Shown here piece by piece: positions 1-5,977 of a stretch of 6,041 nucleotides of DNA. Numbering within the stretch: the first letter of the stretch is position 1; each line of letters begins with the position of its first letter. This stretch comes from Bacteroidota bacterium (GTDB taxonomy: Bacteria; Bacteroidota; Bacteroidia; Bacteroidales; JAKIYJ01): contig JAKIYJ010000096.1 in assembly GCA_022708585.1 (NCBI GenBank), positions 1-6,041 of the forward strand. The letters are read 5' to 3'. The notes under the pieces were generated by a model. That model had not been told where the DNA came from and made no database searches. It saw only the letters and a program-made list of their open reading frames with translations. A program made the position numbers and the translations under genes.

Positions 1-298
1 GATTATTATCAATATCAAGTTTGCCAATTACGGCACTGTTACCTATTTCTTTTTTAACTTCTTCAATTACAGGAGACTGCATACGACAAGGACCACACCA
101 TTTTGCCCAAAAGTCTACTAAAACAACTTTATTAGAATTTATTATTGAATCAAAATTCGATGATATTAATGTAATAACACCTGATTCTGATATTTGAGTA
201 TTTTGCTGTGATTTAACTGCGGTTAAAGGTATGAAAATACTTGAAAATATTAAAATAAAATTTTTAATCTCTGCTACAATTTTTAGTTTTTTAGTCAT
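1..298 (-). CDS. Exported thioredoxin-family protein (5' part only)
   Basis: The frame starts at ATG 298-296 and stays open to the window edge, giving 99 visible codons; the C-terminal part lies outside. Residues about 14-28 are hydrophobic (FILIFSSIFIPLTAV) after a lysine-containing N-terminus, followed by V-K-S/Q, a plausible signal peptidase I site near residue 30. The thioredoxin core follows: VVLVDFWAKWCGPCRMQSP, with catalytic Cys68 and Cys71 in WCGPC and the usual Pro76, then KLDID for the next strand. By family knowledge it is a thiol-disulfide oxidoreductase; the leader suggests it works in the periplasm rather than the cytoplasm. WCGPC is the classical reducing thioredoxin motif, whereas ResA/TlpA-type proteins often carry WCxPC variants. 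A hairpin behind the upstream gene and a TAnnTTTG box suggest separate transcription. The thioredoxin fold is certain; its precise partner is unknown. Confidence 0.93.
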   Translation of the reverse strand, partial: MTKKLKIVAEIKNFILIFSSIFIPLTAVKSQQNTQISESGVITLISSNFDSIINSNKVVLVDFWAKWCGPCRMQSPVIEEVKKEIGNSAVIGKLDIDNN

Positions 299-317
299 TA
301 TTATATGTTTTTATATG

Positions 318-348
318 CAAATGTATATAACATTATTTTATATTGACA
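318..348 (-). promoter_or_regulatory. Candidate Bacteroidota-type promoter of the thioredoxin gene
   Basis: On the minus strand TACATTTG (325-318) matches the Bacteroidota -7 consensus TAnnTTTG exactly and lies 19 bp before the ATG. A canonical upstream TTG is absent; instead TGTCAA occupies 348-343, 17 bp upstream, near the expected -33 position. With a transcription start about 6 bp past the -7 box the leader would be very short. The -7 match is seen; activity is inferred. Confidence 0.4.
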
Positions 349-418
349 TATTTGATTGTTTTGTTTTATTATGATAAAAGAATTAAATAAAATTCAAAAT
401 AATTACAAAGAAAATAAA

Positions 419-1075
419 TTAATTTGTTCTTAAATTATGATTAAGAACAACTTCAAAATGTGTTGTATCGGTAAATACCGAAAAATCTATATCTTTTGGA
501 TTTTTATTTGAACTGTATAAAAAAATATCATCATTAAAAACATCTTTTATAATCATATAGATTAATTCGGTACAATAAATTTTTTGATGATCAAAAAGGT
601 CGAATTTGTAATCAAAAGGAATTTTTTGTTTCAGATAATATTTAGCTCTTTCACTGATTTCAGAGGCAGATATTTTTTTATTATGTTTATATCGAGAAAT
701 AATGACAGAATTTTTTTTGCAATCATTAAGGAAAATCTCAAGTGGTTGAGATTGAATTCCATCAAATTCGGCTAATGTTTGTGAAACAGAATGTATAACA
801 TTAATTTTTCCTGTTAAAGAATCTTTTGAAATAATAGCACAATGTGAGATTTTATATTTTTCATTTTTTGTATCAGCAATCATATCACTTACATACCCAT
901 AGCCATGACGTAAAATAATATCCCCATCCTGTATAAGTGAAATGTCTTTTTCTGATAATCTATATTCAGAAAAAGACATAATTTTTTTGTTAGAATAATC
1001 ATAAGTAGAATAAAACAGTAGCAAAGGGAAAAAAGAAACCGGAATAACAAGCAAAATAATTAAAATATTTTTCAT
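419..1075 (-). CDS. YiiX/YebB-like NlpC/P60-type cysteine hydrolase (C92 family), membrane-anchored or exported
   Basis: This is a complete 218-residue protein. Residues 4-22 form a strongly hydrophobic segment right after MKN, so it is either exported or held in the membrane by an N-terminal anchor. The rest has the order of a circularly permuted papain-like fold: a GDIIL motif at 51-55 (the family's GDIlf start), His78 in ISHCAII as the likely catalytic histidine, His95 in INVIHS, and Cys168 in YCTELIY as the likely nucleophile near the C-terminus. That order, His before Cys, and a size near 200 residues match the YiiX/YebB (Peptidase_C92) group. Family members are thought to cleave amide or isopeptide bonds in cell-wall peptides, lipids or proteins; the substrate here is unknown. 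The gene starts 94 bp after the lipoprotein gene in the same direction and is probably co-transcribed. No Shine-Dalgarno sequence is visible. The last codons double as a terminator-like hairpin. Confidence 0.8.
   Translation of the reverse strand: MKNILIILLVIPVSFFPLLLFYSTYDYSNKKIMSFSEYRLSEKDISLIQDGDIILRHGYGYVSDMIADTKNEKYKISHCAIISKDSLTGKINVIHSVSQTLAEFDGIQSQPLEIFLNDCKKNSVIISRYKHNKKISASEISERAKYYLKQKIPFDYKFDLFDHQKIYCTELIYMIIKDVFNDDIFLYSSNKNPKDIDFSVFTDTTHFEVVLNHNLRTN
424..450 (-). terminator. Terminator-like hairpin overlapping the 3' end of the C92 hydrolase gene
   Basis: TTGTTCTTAA (424-433) and TTAAGAACAA (441-450) are a perfect 10-bp inverted repeat with a 7-nt loop. On the transcribed minus strand the stem covers roughly codons 208-217 and is followed by T-rich sequence (ATTAATTTATTTTCTTTG) that includes the TAA stop. 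The stem is AT-rich and the T-tract is interrupted, so it may be a weak terminator or an mRNA 3'-end stabiliser. It would separate the lipoprotein-hydrolase unit from the thioredoxin gene. Confidence 0.55.
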
Positions 1076-1169
1076 GTTATTCCGGCATTGATGTAAAATA
1101 ACTGATGCTCTCTTGAAAAATGAAACAAGCTGATTATTCAGATTATTTATTGTTCTGCAATACCTTGAT

Positions 1170-1583
1170 TTATTTCAAAGTATCGGAACCTTCAACCATA
1201 TTTCCCATTAAACTGTCAACCAGATTACTCATACTTTGTTCTTTTTTCATATCAACCAGCCATTTATCATCAACCTTAACCAGAGATATGCTATCATCTT
1301 CATTATCAACTTTACAATTGCAAACAGCAGTTTCACCAGTAACTACACATTTCATATCTTCTATTTTTACATCTTTGGCTATTTTTGTGGTATCCTGTTT
1401 CAATTGTTCGAGAAACATAGCAGTATTTTCGGTACCCAGTTTTTTGGCTTCATCAAATTCTCTCTTATTAAGATGTTTGATAAATGTTTTTGCAACATAC
1501 TCAGGAGAGTTTTTATTTGGCCCGCAGGCATTAACTGCAACTATTGTAATAAGAACAATAGCTAATTTACTTAAATTTTTCAT
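1170..1583 (-). CDS. Small DUF4878-like lipoprotein
   Basis: This is a complete 137-residue protein. The N-terminus MKNLSKLAIVLITIVAVNAC is a lipoprotein signal peptide with a V-N-A-C lipobox; Cys20 would be the lipidated residue. The mature part begins GPNKNSPEYVAKTFIKHLN and continues REFDEAKKL, matching the start of DUF4878/NTF2-like domains (SPe.vak.fl.al..gdf..A). The central segment holds three further cysteines (Cys79, Cys88, Cys90), and VKVDDKWLVDMKK (102-114, Trp108) is the usual last strand of the fold. The C-terminus is polar. The position after Cys20 lacks an obvious acidic surface-export signal, so an inner-leaflet or periplasm-facing location is more likely than surface display; that is inference. 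Family function is unknown; it is usually described as a putative lumazine-binding or NTF2-like domain. It lies directly upstream of the C92 hydrolase and probably leads a two-gene transcript. No Shine-Dalgarno sequence precedes the ATG. Confidence 0.78.
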   Translation of the reverse strand: MKNLSKLAIVLITIVAVNACGPNKNSPEYVAKTFIKHLNKREFDEAKKLGTENTAMFLEQLKQDTTKIAKDVKIEDMKCVVTGETAVCNCKVDNEDDSISLVKVDDKWLVDMKKEQSMSNLVDSLMGNMVEGSDTLK

Positions 1584-1891
1584 GATGTTTAAAAATTTGG
1601 TTATTAATTAATTTATCGCTACAAAGTAACATCTTTTTTATTTAACATGCAAGTAAAATGTTAAAAAATGTTAAAAAATTTTTTATAATTTATTAAACTA
1701 TTGAAAATCAATTAAATAAAAATTATAATATTATCATTTTTACTTAAAATTTTATAAAAAAAATAAAAAATTAAATTAATCTTAGAAAATTTGACTCTAT
1801 TTTAAAATAATACGGAGGGATATATTATAGCAAGTTTAAATCTTGACAGAAATCTTTGTAAATAGTGTCAGTCTTATGGTTGGGGATTAAT
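1584..1891. other. Gene-free AT-rich interval between the lipoprotein and the secreted protein
   Basis: These 308 bases carry no supportable gene on either strand. Bases 1584-1655 hold the candidate lipoprotein promoter. Bases 1658-1677 are two tandem copies of ATGTTAAAAA, followed by nearly pure A/T to about 1810. Bases 1811-1890 are less AT-biased and contain TTGACAG (1843-1849) and TGTCAG (1867-1872), a short inverted pair about 18 nt apart. No clear U-tract terminator was found behind the secreted-protein gene. Confidence 0.7.
1622..1652 (-). promoter_or_regulatory. Candidate promoter of the lipoprotein-hydrolase unit
   Basis: On the minus strand TTACTTTG (1629-1622) differs at one position from the Bacteroidota -7 consensus TAnnTTTG. 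A TTG at 1652-1650 lies 20 bp upstream, within the usual 17-23 bp spacing for the -33 element. The -7 box is 38 bp before the lipoprotein ATG. Pattern match only. Confidence 0.4.
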
Positions 1892-2632
1892 TTAATGTTT
1901 AATTATCATTTTGCGGGTTATATAAGGAATTTCATTAATCAACAAGCTGTAAAAATAAAGGCCATTTTGCAAATTTTTTACATCTACTGAAATTTTGCCT
2001 GATTGACTATCGATTATTGTTTCCTTTACAATAGCACCAACTAAATCTCTGATAACTATTCTGGCCGTTTTTGTATTTGGTGGTATTGTCCATGAAAAAT
2101 TAGCATAATTTGTCACAGGATTTGGAAAAACAGCAGGAAATTCAATTTTGTTAGAAACATCATCTTTAATTTCTGATGGAATTATTGCTGTGTAGGCAAT
2201 ATTAACAAACACAGAATCTGTAACATTATCTGAATCAAAAAACACATATAATATGGTAGAAGTACCTGCTACTTTATGCGGTCTGTAATTTCCTTCAAAT
2301 GATGAGTCTGTTTTTCCGGCCGCAATAATTGTATTGTTAGGTGTAATATATATTGAAGGGATATGGCATTCACCTCCAAAACAAAAATCATTTTCAGTAT
2401 TTGGCAGAGTATCAATAATAATTTTTTTAACTTTTACATTTTTATTGAATAAAGTATTGTTAGTTATTTTAATTTTTTGACAAATTATTGTACCCGTATC
2501 ACCAGTAATATTTATCGTAGTACCCGATATGATTGGTACTCCTGTATGATTTGATAACGAAAAACTTTGTGAAAACAAAGTTTGTGTTATTACTAATAAA
2601 AAAAATGATATAAATGATATAATTTTACGCAT
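1892..2632 (-). CDS. Secreted protein with C-terminal type IX secretion (Por) sorting domain
   Basis: This is a complete 246-residue protein. A classical signal peptide (MRKIISFISFFLLVITQTLFSQ, cleavage near residue 22) sends it to the periplasm. Residues about 165-246 are a type A T9SS C-terminal domain: FPNPV at 169-173, a VIRDLVGAIVKE strand pair at 193-204, LQNGLYFYSL at 221-230 and the terminal RKMIIKH. By family knowledge this domain directs passage through the outer membrane and is normally removed, often with surface attachment by sortase PorU. The cargo (about 23-150) is beta-rich with two nearby cysteines, Cys84 and Cys89 (CFGGEC), a possible disulfide, and a GNYRPHKVAGTSTILYVFF segment typical of short uncharacterised Bacteroidota secreted proteins. 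No catalytic motif is visible, so its activity is unknown. It appears to be transcribed alone from a TATCTTTG promoter. Confidence 0.88.
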   Translation of the reverse strand: MRKIISFISFFLLVITQTLFSQSFSLSNHTGVPIISGTTINITGDTGTIICQKIKITNNTLFNKNVKVKKIIIDTLPNTENDFCFGGECHIPSIYITPNNTIIAAGKTDSSFEGNYRPHKVAGTSTILYVFFDSDNVTDSVFVNIAYTAIIPSEIKDDVSNKIEFPAVFPNPVTNYANFSWTIPPNTKTARIVIRDLVGAIVKETIIDSQSGKISVDVKNLQNGLYFYSLLINEIPYITRKMIIKH

Positions 2633-2658
2633 TATATATTTTAATTTTTAAAATTATA

Positions 2659-2690
2659 CAAAGATAAATAATAAAAATAAAATTTTGACA
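2659..2690 (-). promoter_or_regulatory. Candidate Bacteroidota-type promoter of the T9SS cargo gene
   Basis: On the minus strand TATCTTTG (2666-2659) is an exact match to TAnnTTTG, 26 bp before the ATG. No TTG is found at -33; TGTCAA (2690-2685) stands 18 bp upstream, the same hexamer and nearly the same spacing as in front of the thioredoxin gene. This is the strongest -7 match in the window. Confidence 0.5.
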
Positions 2691-2735
2691 GGGTTATATT
2701 AAAAATGATTTTTTTCAATAAAAATCAGTATTTAA

Positions 2736-2741
2736 AATTAT
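2736..2741. repeat. Target-site duplication, left copy (AATTAT)
   Basis: AATTAT directly abuts the left end of the MITE-like element and recurs right after its right end (2879-2884). A 6-bp perfect match at fixed element ends is suggestive, but the DNA is so AT-rich that chance cannot be excluded. Confidence 0.5.
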
Positions 2742-2878
2742 GAGTCCACTCTGAAAAGTTTATAAATTGAATTCTAATTAAATTTATCTATATTTTTAAT
2801 TAATTTATCTATGTTATTTATTAATTCATTTTATCAAAAAAATAATTCAAAATAAAAATGGTTTTTCGGAGTGGGTTC
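2742..2878. mobile_element. MITE-like non-autonomous element, copy 1 (137 bp)
   Basis: The ends are imperfect inverted repeats of 19 bp: left GAGTCCACTCTGAAAAGTT and, read from the right end, GAACCCACTCCGAAAAACC (six mismatches, all transitions). The interior is AT-rich and non-coding. A second element with the same ends and core lies at 5739-5854. By hand the two align ungapped over 116 positions with about 20 differences, apart from a 21-bp tandem duplication in this copy. It is flanked by AATTAT direct repeats and sits immediately behind clpB, on the side of its stop codon. No transposase is present, so it would need one in trans; its family is not identified. Alternatives are an extragenic palindromic repeat or a structured RNA, but shared core sequence plus a flanking duplication favour a mobile element. 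Confidence 0.72.
2768..2812. repeat. 21-bp tandem duplication inside MITE copy 1
   Basis: TAATTAAATTTATCTAT (2775-2791) is followed by TAATTAATTTATCTAT (2797-2812); the shared ATCTAT cores are exactly 21 bp apart. The sister element at 5739-5854 has one copy, and 21 bp is exactly the length difference between the elements (137 against 116), so the duplication explains the whole size change. Confidence 0.8.
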
Positions 2879-2884
2879 AATTAT
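2879..2884. repeat. Target-site duplication, right copy (AATTAT), touching the clpB stop codon
   Basis: This AATTAT copy follows the element's right end. Its last base, T2884, is complementary to the final A of the clpB TAA stop (2886-2884), so the insertion would leave the ClpB reading frame and stop codon intact. Confidence 0.5.
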
Positions 2885-5487
2885 TATTTATTGTTTGTTG
2901 TTACATTTTTGAAAATCAATTGAGTTCCTTGCAAATCAAGTAAAATCGACTGGTTTTCTTTAATCTGACCTGACAAAATCATTTTAGAAAGTTCATTAAG
3001 TATTTTTTGTTGAATAACTCTTTTAAGAGGTCTTGCTCCATAAACAGGGTCATATCCAAGAGTTGCAAGCCATTCAATAGCATCATCAGTAGCTGAAAGT
3101 CTAATATTATTGTTTGCAAGAGTTTCACACACCTTGTTAAATTGTATTTTTACAATTTGTTTTATTTCTTTTCTGTTGAGGGGCTTAAACATAATTATTT
3201 CATCAACTCTATTCAAGAATTCAGGGCGTATTGATTTTTTTAACAATTCAAACACCTGATCTCTTGTTTTCATTAATACATCAGCATAGTTATCTCCTGC
3301 TGCGGATAAATTTTCCTGTATTAGATGAGAGCCAATGTTAGAAGTCATTATAATAATTGTATTTTTAAAATCTGCTGTTCTTCCTTTATTATCGGTTAAT
3401 CTTCCTTCGTCAAGAACTTGAAGCAAGATGTTGAACACATCGGCATGAGCTTTTTCAATTTCGTCGAGCAAAATAACAGAATAAGGTTTACGTCTGACAG
3501 CTTCGGTAAGTTGTCCTGACTCTTCATAGCCAACATAACCTGGAGGTGCTCCTATCAGTCTTGATACAGTATGTCTTTCTTGATATTCCGACATATCAAT
3601 TCGGATCATAGCATTTTCATCATTAAATAAAAATTCAGCGAGTGCTTTTGCAAGTTCTGTTTTACCAACGCCAGTAGTTCCAAGGAATATAAAGGAGCCG
3701 ACAGGTCTTTTAGCATCAGACAATCCTGCTCTACTTCTTCTAATAGCATTTGATAATGCAGATATAGCCTCATCTTGACCAACAACTCTTTTATGCAATT
3801 CATTTTCAAGATTAATCAATTTTTCTTTTTCTCCCTGTAGCATTTTTGTTACAGGGATACCGGTCCAGCGGCTGACAATAGCTGCTATATCTTCAACCGA
3901 AACTTCTTCATTAACAAGAGGAGAGTCCTTTTGGATCTCAGATAATTGTTTTTTTAATTCATCAACTTCTTTTTCAGCTTCTTTTATTTTTCCATATCTC
4001 AGTTCAGCAACAAGCCCATAATCACCTGTTCTTTCAGCTTGTTCGGCTTGAAATTTATAATTTTCTATATCATTTTTTCTTTGTTGTATTTTTTCTACAA
4101 TTTCTTTTTCAGCCTGCCATTTTGATTTTATTTTATTTCTTTCATCACTCAAATTGGCTATTTCCTTGTTAAGTTCTGCCAGTTTTGCTTCATCATTTTC
4201 ACGTTTTATAGCTTCTCTTTCGATTTCCAGTTGACGTATTTTGCGTTCTATTTCATCTAATTCTTCTGGAACACTGTTTATTTCAAGGCGGAGTCTGGCA
4301 GCCGCTTCGTCCATCAAATCTATTGCCTTATCGGGTAAATATCTGTCGCTAATATATCGATGCGAAAGTTCAACTGCTGCGATTATTGCTTCATCCTTAA
4401 TACGTACATGATGATGAGTTTCATATTTTTCTTTAAGTCCTCTTAATATACTGATAGATGTTGGTACATCTGGTTCATCTACCAGTACAATCTGGAATCT
4501 GCGTTCAAGAGCTTTATCTTTTTCAAAATATTTCTGGTATTCTTTAAGTGTAGTTGCGCCAATAGCTCTCAATTCACCTCTTGCGAGAGCGGGTTTAAGA
4601 ATATTTGCGGCATCCATTGCGCCCTCACCGCCGCCAGCACCAACAAGAGTATGTATTTCGTCTATAAATAATATGATTTCTCCATCAGAAGAAACAACTT
4701 CACGTATTACACTTTTTAATCTTTCTTCAAATTCTCCTTTATATTTAGCCCCTGCAATCAAGGCACCCATATCCAGTGAATAAATTTGTTTGTTTTTTAA
4801 ATTTTCAGGTACATCGCTATTAACGATTCTGTGGGCTAAACCTTCGGCTATTGCAGTTTTACCAACGCCAGGCTCTCCTATTAAAATAGGATTATTTTTA
4901 GTACGTCTCGACAAAATCTGTAATACTCTTCTTATCTCGTCTTCACGACCTATCACGGGGTCTAATTTTCCGCTTCGGGCAAGTTCATTTAAATTACGTG
5001 CATATTTATTGAGTGCATTATAAGTATCTTCGGCAGTTTGACTTTTAGCAGAAGAACCCTTTCGCAGTTCTCTTATCGCTGCTTTCATATCTTTTTCATT
5101 AACTCCTTGATCTTTGAGCATTTGCGAAACAGAATCCCCGGAAACTAAAATCCCTAAAAGTATATGTTCAAGTGAAATAAATTCATCACCAAATTCTTTA
5201 AGATAATCGCCGGCTTTCTGTAATGTTGTTGAAGCAGTTGATGATAGATATAACTGCCCTCCGACTACTTTTGGCAAAGACTGTAATTGTTTATCAATAA
5301 TTTGATTGCATATATTAAGATTTACATTTAGTTTTTTAAGTATATAAGGTATAACATTTTCATCAACTGATAACATACCCTTAAAAATATGAGCATTTTC
5401 AACAGCCTGATGCTGTAAGCCTTCGGCAATTTCCTGAGCCTTTAATATTGCTTCCTGCGATTTAATAGTAAAATTATTAAAGTTCAT
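2884..5487 (-). CDS. clpB: ATP-dependent chaperone ClpB (Hsp100 disaggregase)
   Basis: This is a complete 867-residue protein, close to the usual 850-870. The order is canonical: N-terminal Clp repeat domain (about 1-145), AAA+ domain 1 with Walker A GEPGVGKT (204-211, Lys210), pore loop KYKG (248-251), Walker B ILFIDE (272-277) and arginine finger region ERR (328-330), then the long M-domain coiled coil (about 400-520) that marks ClpB rather than ClpA/ClpC. AAA+ domain 2 has Walker A GTTGVGKT (603-610, Lys609), pore loop GYVG (650-653), Walker B VILLDE (671-676), RPEFLNR (754-760) and sensor-2 GAR (817-819). I see no ClpP-docking IGF/IGL loop. ClpB hexamers thread aggregated proteins through the pore with DnaK-DnaJ-GrpE. 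The second Walker A has Thr605 where many proteins have Pro-Thr; all catalytic residues are intact. The gene appears monocistronic, has no Shine-Dalgarno sequence, and is flanked by two copies of a MITE-like repeat. I found no CIRCE operator or clear -7 box upstream. Confidence 0.98.
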   Translation of the reverse strand: MNFNNFTIKSQEAILKAQEIAEGLQHQAVENAHIFKGMLSVDENVIPYILKKLNVNLNICNQIIDKQLQSLPKVVGGQLYLSSTASTTLQKAGDYLKEFGDEFISLEHILLGILVSGDSVSQMLKDQGVNEKDMKAAIRELRKGSSAKSQTAEDTYNALNKYARNLNELARSGKLDPVIGREDEIRRVLQILSRRTKNNPILIGEPGVGKTAIAEGLAHRIVNSDVPENLKNKQIYSLDMGALIAGAKYKGEFEERLKSVIREVVSSDGEIILFIDEIHTLVGAGGGEGAMDAANILKPALARGELRAIGATTLKEYQKYFEKDKALERRFQIVLVDEPDVPTSISILRGLKEKYETHHHVRIKDEAIIAAVELSHRYISDRYLPDKAIDLMDEAAARLRLEINSVPEELDEIERKIRQLEIEREAIKRENDEAKLAELNKEIANLSDERNKIKSKWQAEKEIVEKIQQRKNDIENYKFQAEQAERTGDYGLVAELRYGKIKEAEKEVDELKKQLSEIQKDSPLVNEEVSVEDIAAIVSRWTGIPVTKMLQGEKEKLINLENELHKRVVGQDEAISALSNAIRRSRAGLSDAKRPVGSFIFLGTTGVGKTELAKALAEFLFNDENAMIRIDMSEYQERHTVSRLIGAPPGYVGYEESGQLTEAVRRKPYSVILLDEIEKAHADVFNILLQVLDEGRLTDNKGRTADFKNTIIIMTSNIGSHLIQENLSAAGDNYADVLMKTRDQVFELLKKSIRPEFLNRVDEIIMFKPLNRKEIKQIVKIQFNKVCETLANNNIRLSATDDAIEWLATLGYDPVYGARPLKRVIQQKILNELSKMILSGQIKENQSILLDLQGTQLIFKNVTTNNK

Positions 5488-5738
5488 ATATAATTAATTT
5501 TGATTTATACAATATAATAATGATTTTGCTTATTTATTATTATGTTCAAAAAACAACATAAGTTTGAATTTTATACTTGCTATAGTTATCATCAATTCTT
5601 AAACCTTTAATATAAAAAGTGAAATTTGTGACAAAATTTCCGTATATTTTAATTTTGTTATGTCATTATGTCTTGATGTTTTTTAATATCAAAAATCAAA
5701 ATGACAATAATAAAAGATAAAATTTAATTATAAATGTT
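5488..5738. other. Leader/upstream region of clpB with several inverted repeats
   Basis: These 251 bases hold no gene. They contain a perfect 7-bp inverted repeat with an 8-nt loop (TTATGTT 5540-5546, AACATAA 5555-5561), a palindrome-like GAAATTT...AAATTTC (5621-5627, 5634-5640), and a longer imperfect stem pairing TTATGTCAT (5658-5666) and TTGAT (5673-5677) with ATCAA-type sequence and ATGACAATAA (5691-5710). The first lies about 50 bp before the clpB ATG, where an operator or mRNA hairpin could act. No exact TAnnTTTG box on the minus strand and no CIRCE (TTAGCACTC-N9-GAGTGCTAA) were found, so the clpB promoter is not located. Confidence 0.5.
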
Positions 5739-5854
5739 GAACCCACGCTGAAAAGTCTATAAATAAAGTTTTAATTAAATTTATCTATGAAATTAACTAA
5801 TTTATTTTATCAAAAAAATAATTCAAGATAAAAATGACTTTCCAGAGCGGGCTC
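5739..5854. mobile_element. MITE-like non-autonomous element, copy 2 (116 bp)
   Basis: This is the sister of the element at 2742-2878, in the same orientation. The ends are GAACCCACGCTGAAAAGTC on the left and, read from the right end, GAGCCCGCTCTGGAAAGTC (four mismatches in 19). The core TTTTATCAAAAAAATAATTC is shared exactly with copy 1. It lacks the 21-bp duplication, so it probably has the ancestral length. No convincing direct repeat flanks it (AATGTT on the left, TTTATT on the right), which suggests an older insertion or an erased target site. It separates the clpB upstream region from the Mur ligase gene. Confidence 0.7.
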
Positions 5855-5894
5855 TTTATTTATTGTTCATTAATCACAATTTATTTCAATCTAT

Positions 5895-5902
5895 TACCTT
5901 TG
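5895..5902 (+). promoter_or_regulatory. Candidate -7 promoter element for the Mur ligase gene
   Basis: TACCTTTG is an exact TAnnTTTG match on the plus strand, 75 bp before the ATG at 5978. The nearest upstream TTG (5863-5865) is 29 bp away, outside the usual 17-23 bp, so the -33 side is weak. The rest of 5855-5977 is A/T-rich with nothing else recognisable. Confidence 0.35.
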
Positions 5903-5977
5903 TTATTTATTATCTATTTAACTTTACATTTTAAATTATTGTCTTATTTTTTTATAATACTTGAATAACAAAACTCA

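Noticed and set aside
343..348. TTGACA on the plus strand (also at 1843-1848 and 2685-2690) as a sigma70 -35 box
   Set aside because: No plus-strand gene follows any of these sites, and Bacteroidota primary promoters do not use TTGACA/TATAAT.
584..775. Short plus-strand open frame opposite the C92 hydrolase
   Set aside because: It is low-complexity, Phe/Ile-rich translation antisense to a gene with intact catalytic motifs.
1120..1611. Plus-strand open frames opposite the lipoprotein gene
   Set aside because: They lie antisense to a gene with a clear lipobox and domain pattern, and their translations show no family motif.
1658..1677. Tandem ATGTTAAAAA repeat
   Set aside because: Two short copies in A/T-rich DNA are expected by slippage or chance and match no known site.
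2742..2878. Element copy 1 as a strong intrinsic terminator of clpB
   Set aside because: The arms are about 100 nt apart, lack a following U-tract, and have six A-C mismatches in the clpB-sense RNA.
3606..3809. Second minus-strand frame inside clpB
   Set aside because: It is an out-of-frame shadow of the conserved second AAA+ domain, with no frameshift in clpB.
4790..5023. Plus-strand frame inside clpB
   Set aside because: It is antisense to the Walker A region of AAA+ domain 1; the conserved clpB frame explains the sequence.
1826..5585. TATAGCAAGT shared by 1826-1835 (plus) and about 5575-5584 (minus)
   Set aside because: A single shared 10-mer in 6 kb of AT-biased DNA is expected by chance, and the similarity does not extend.
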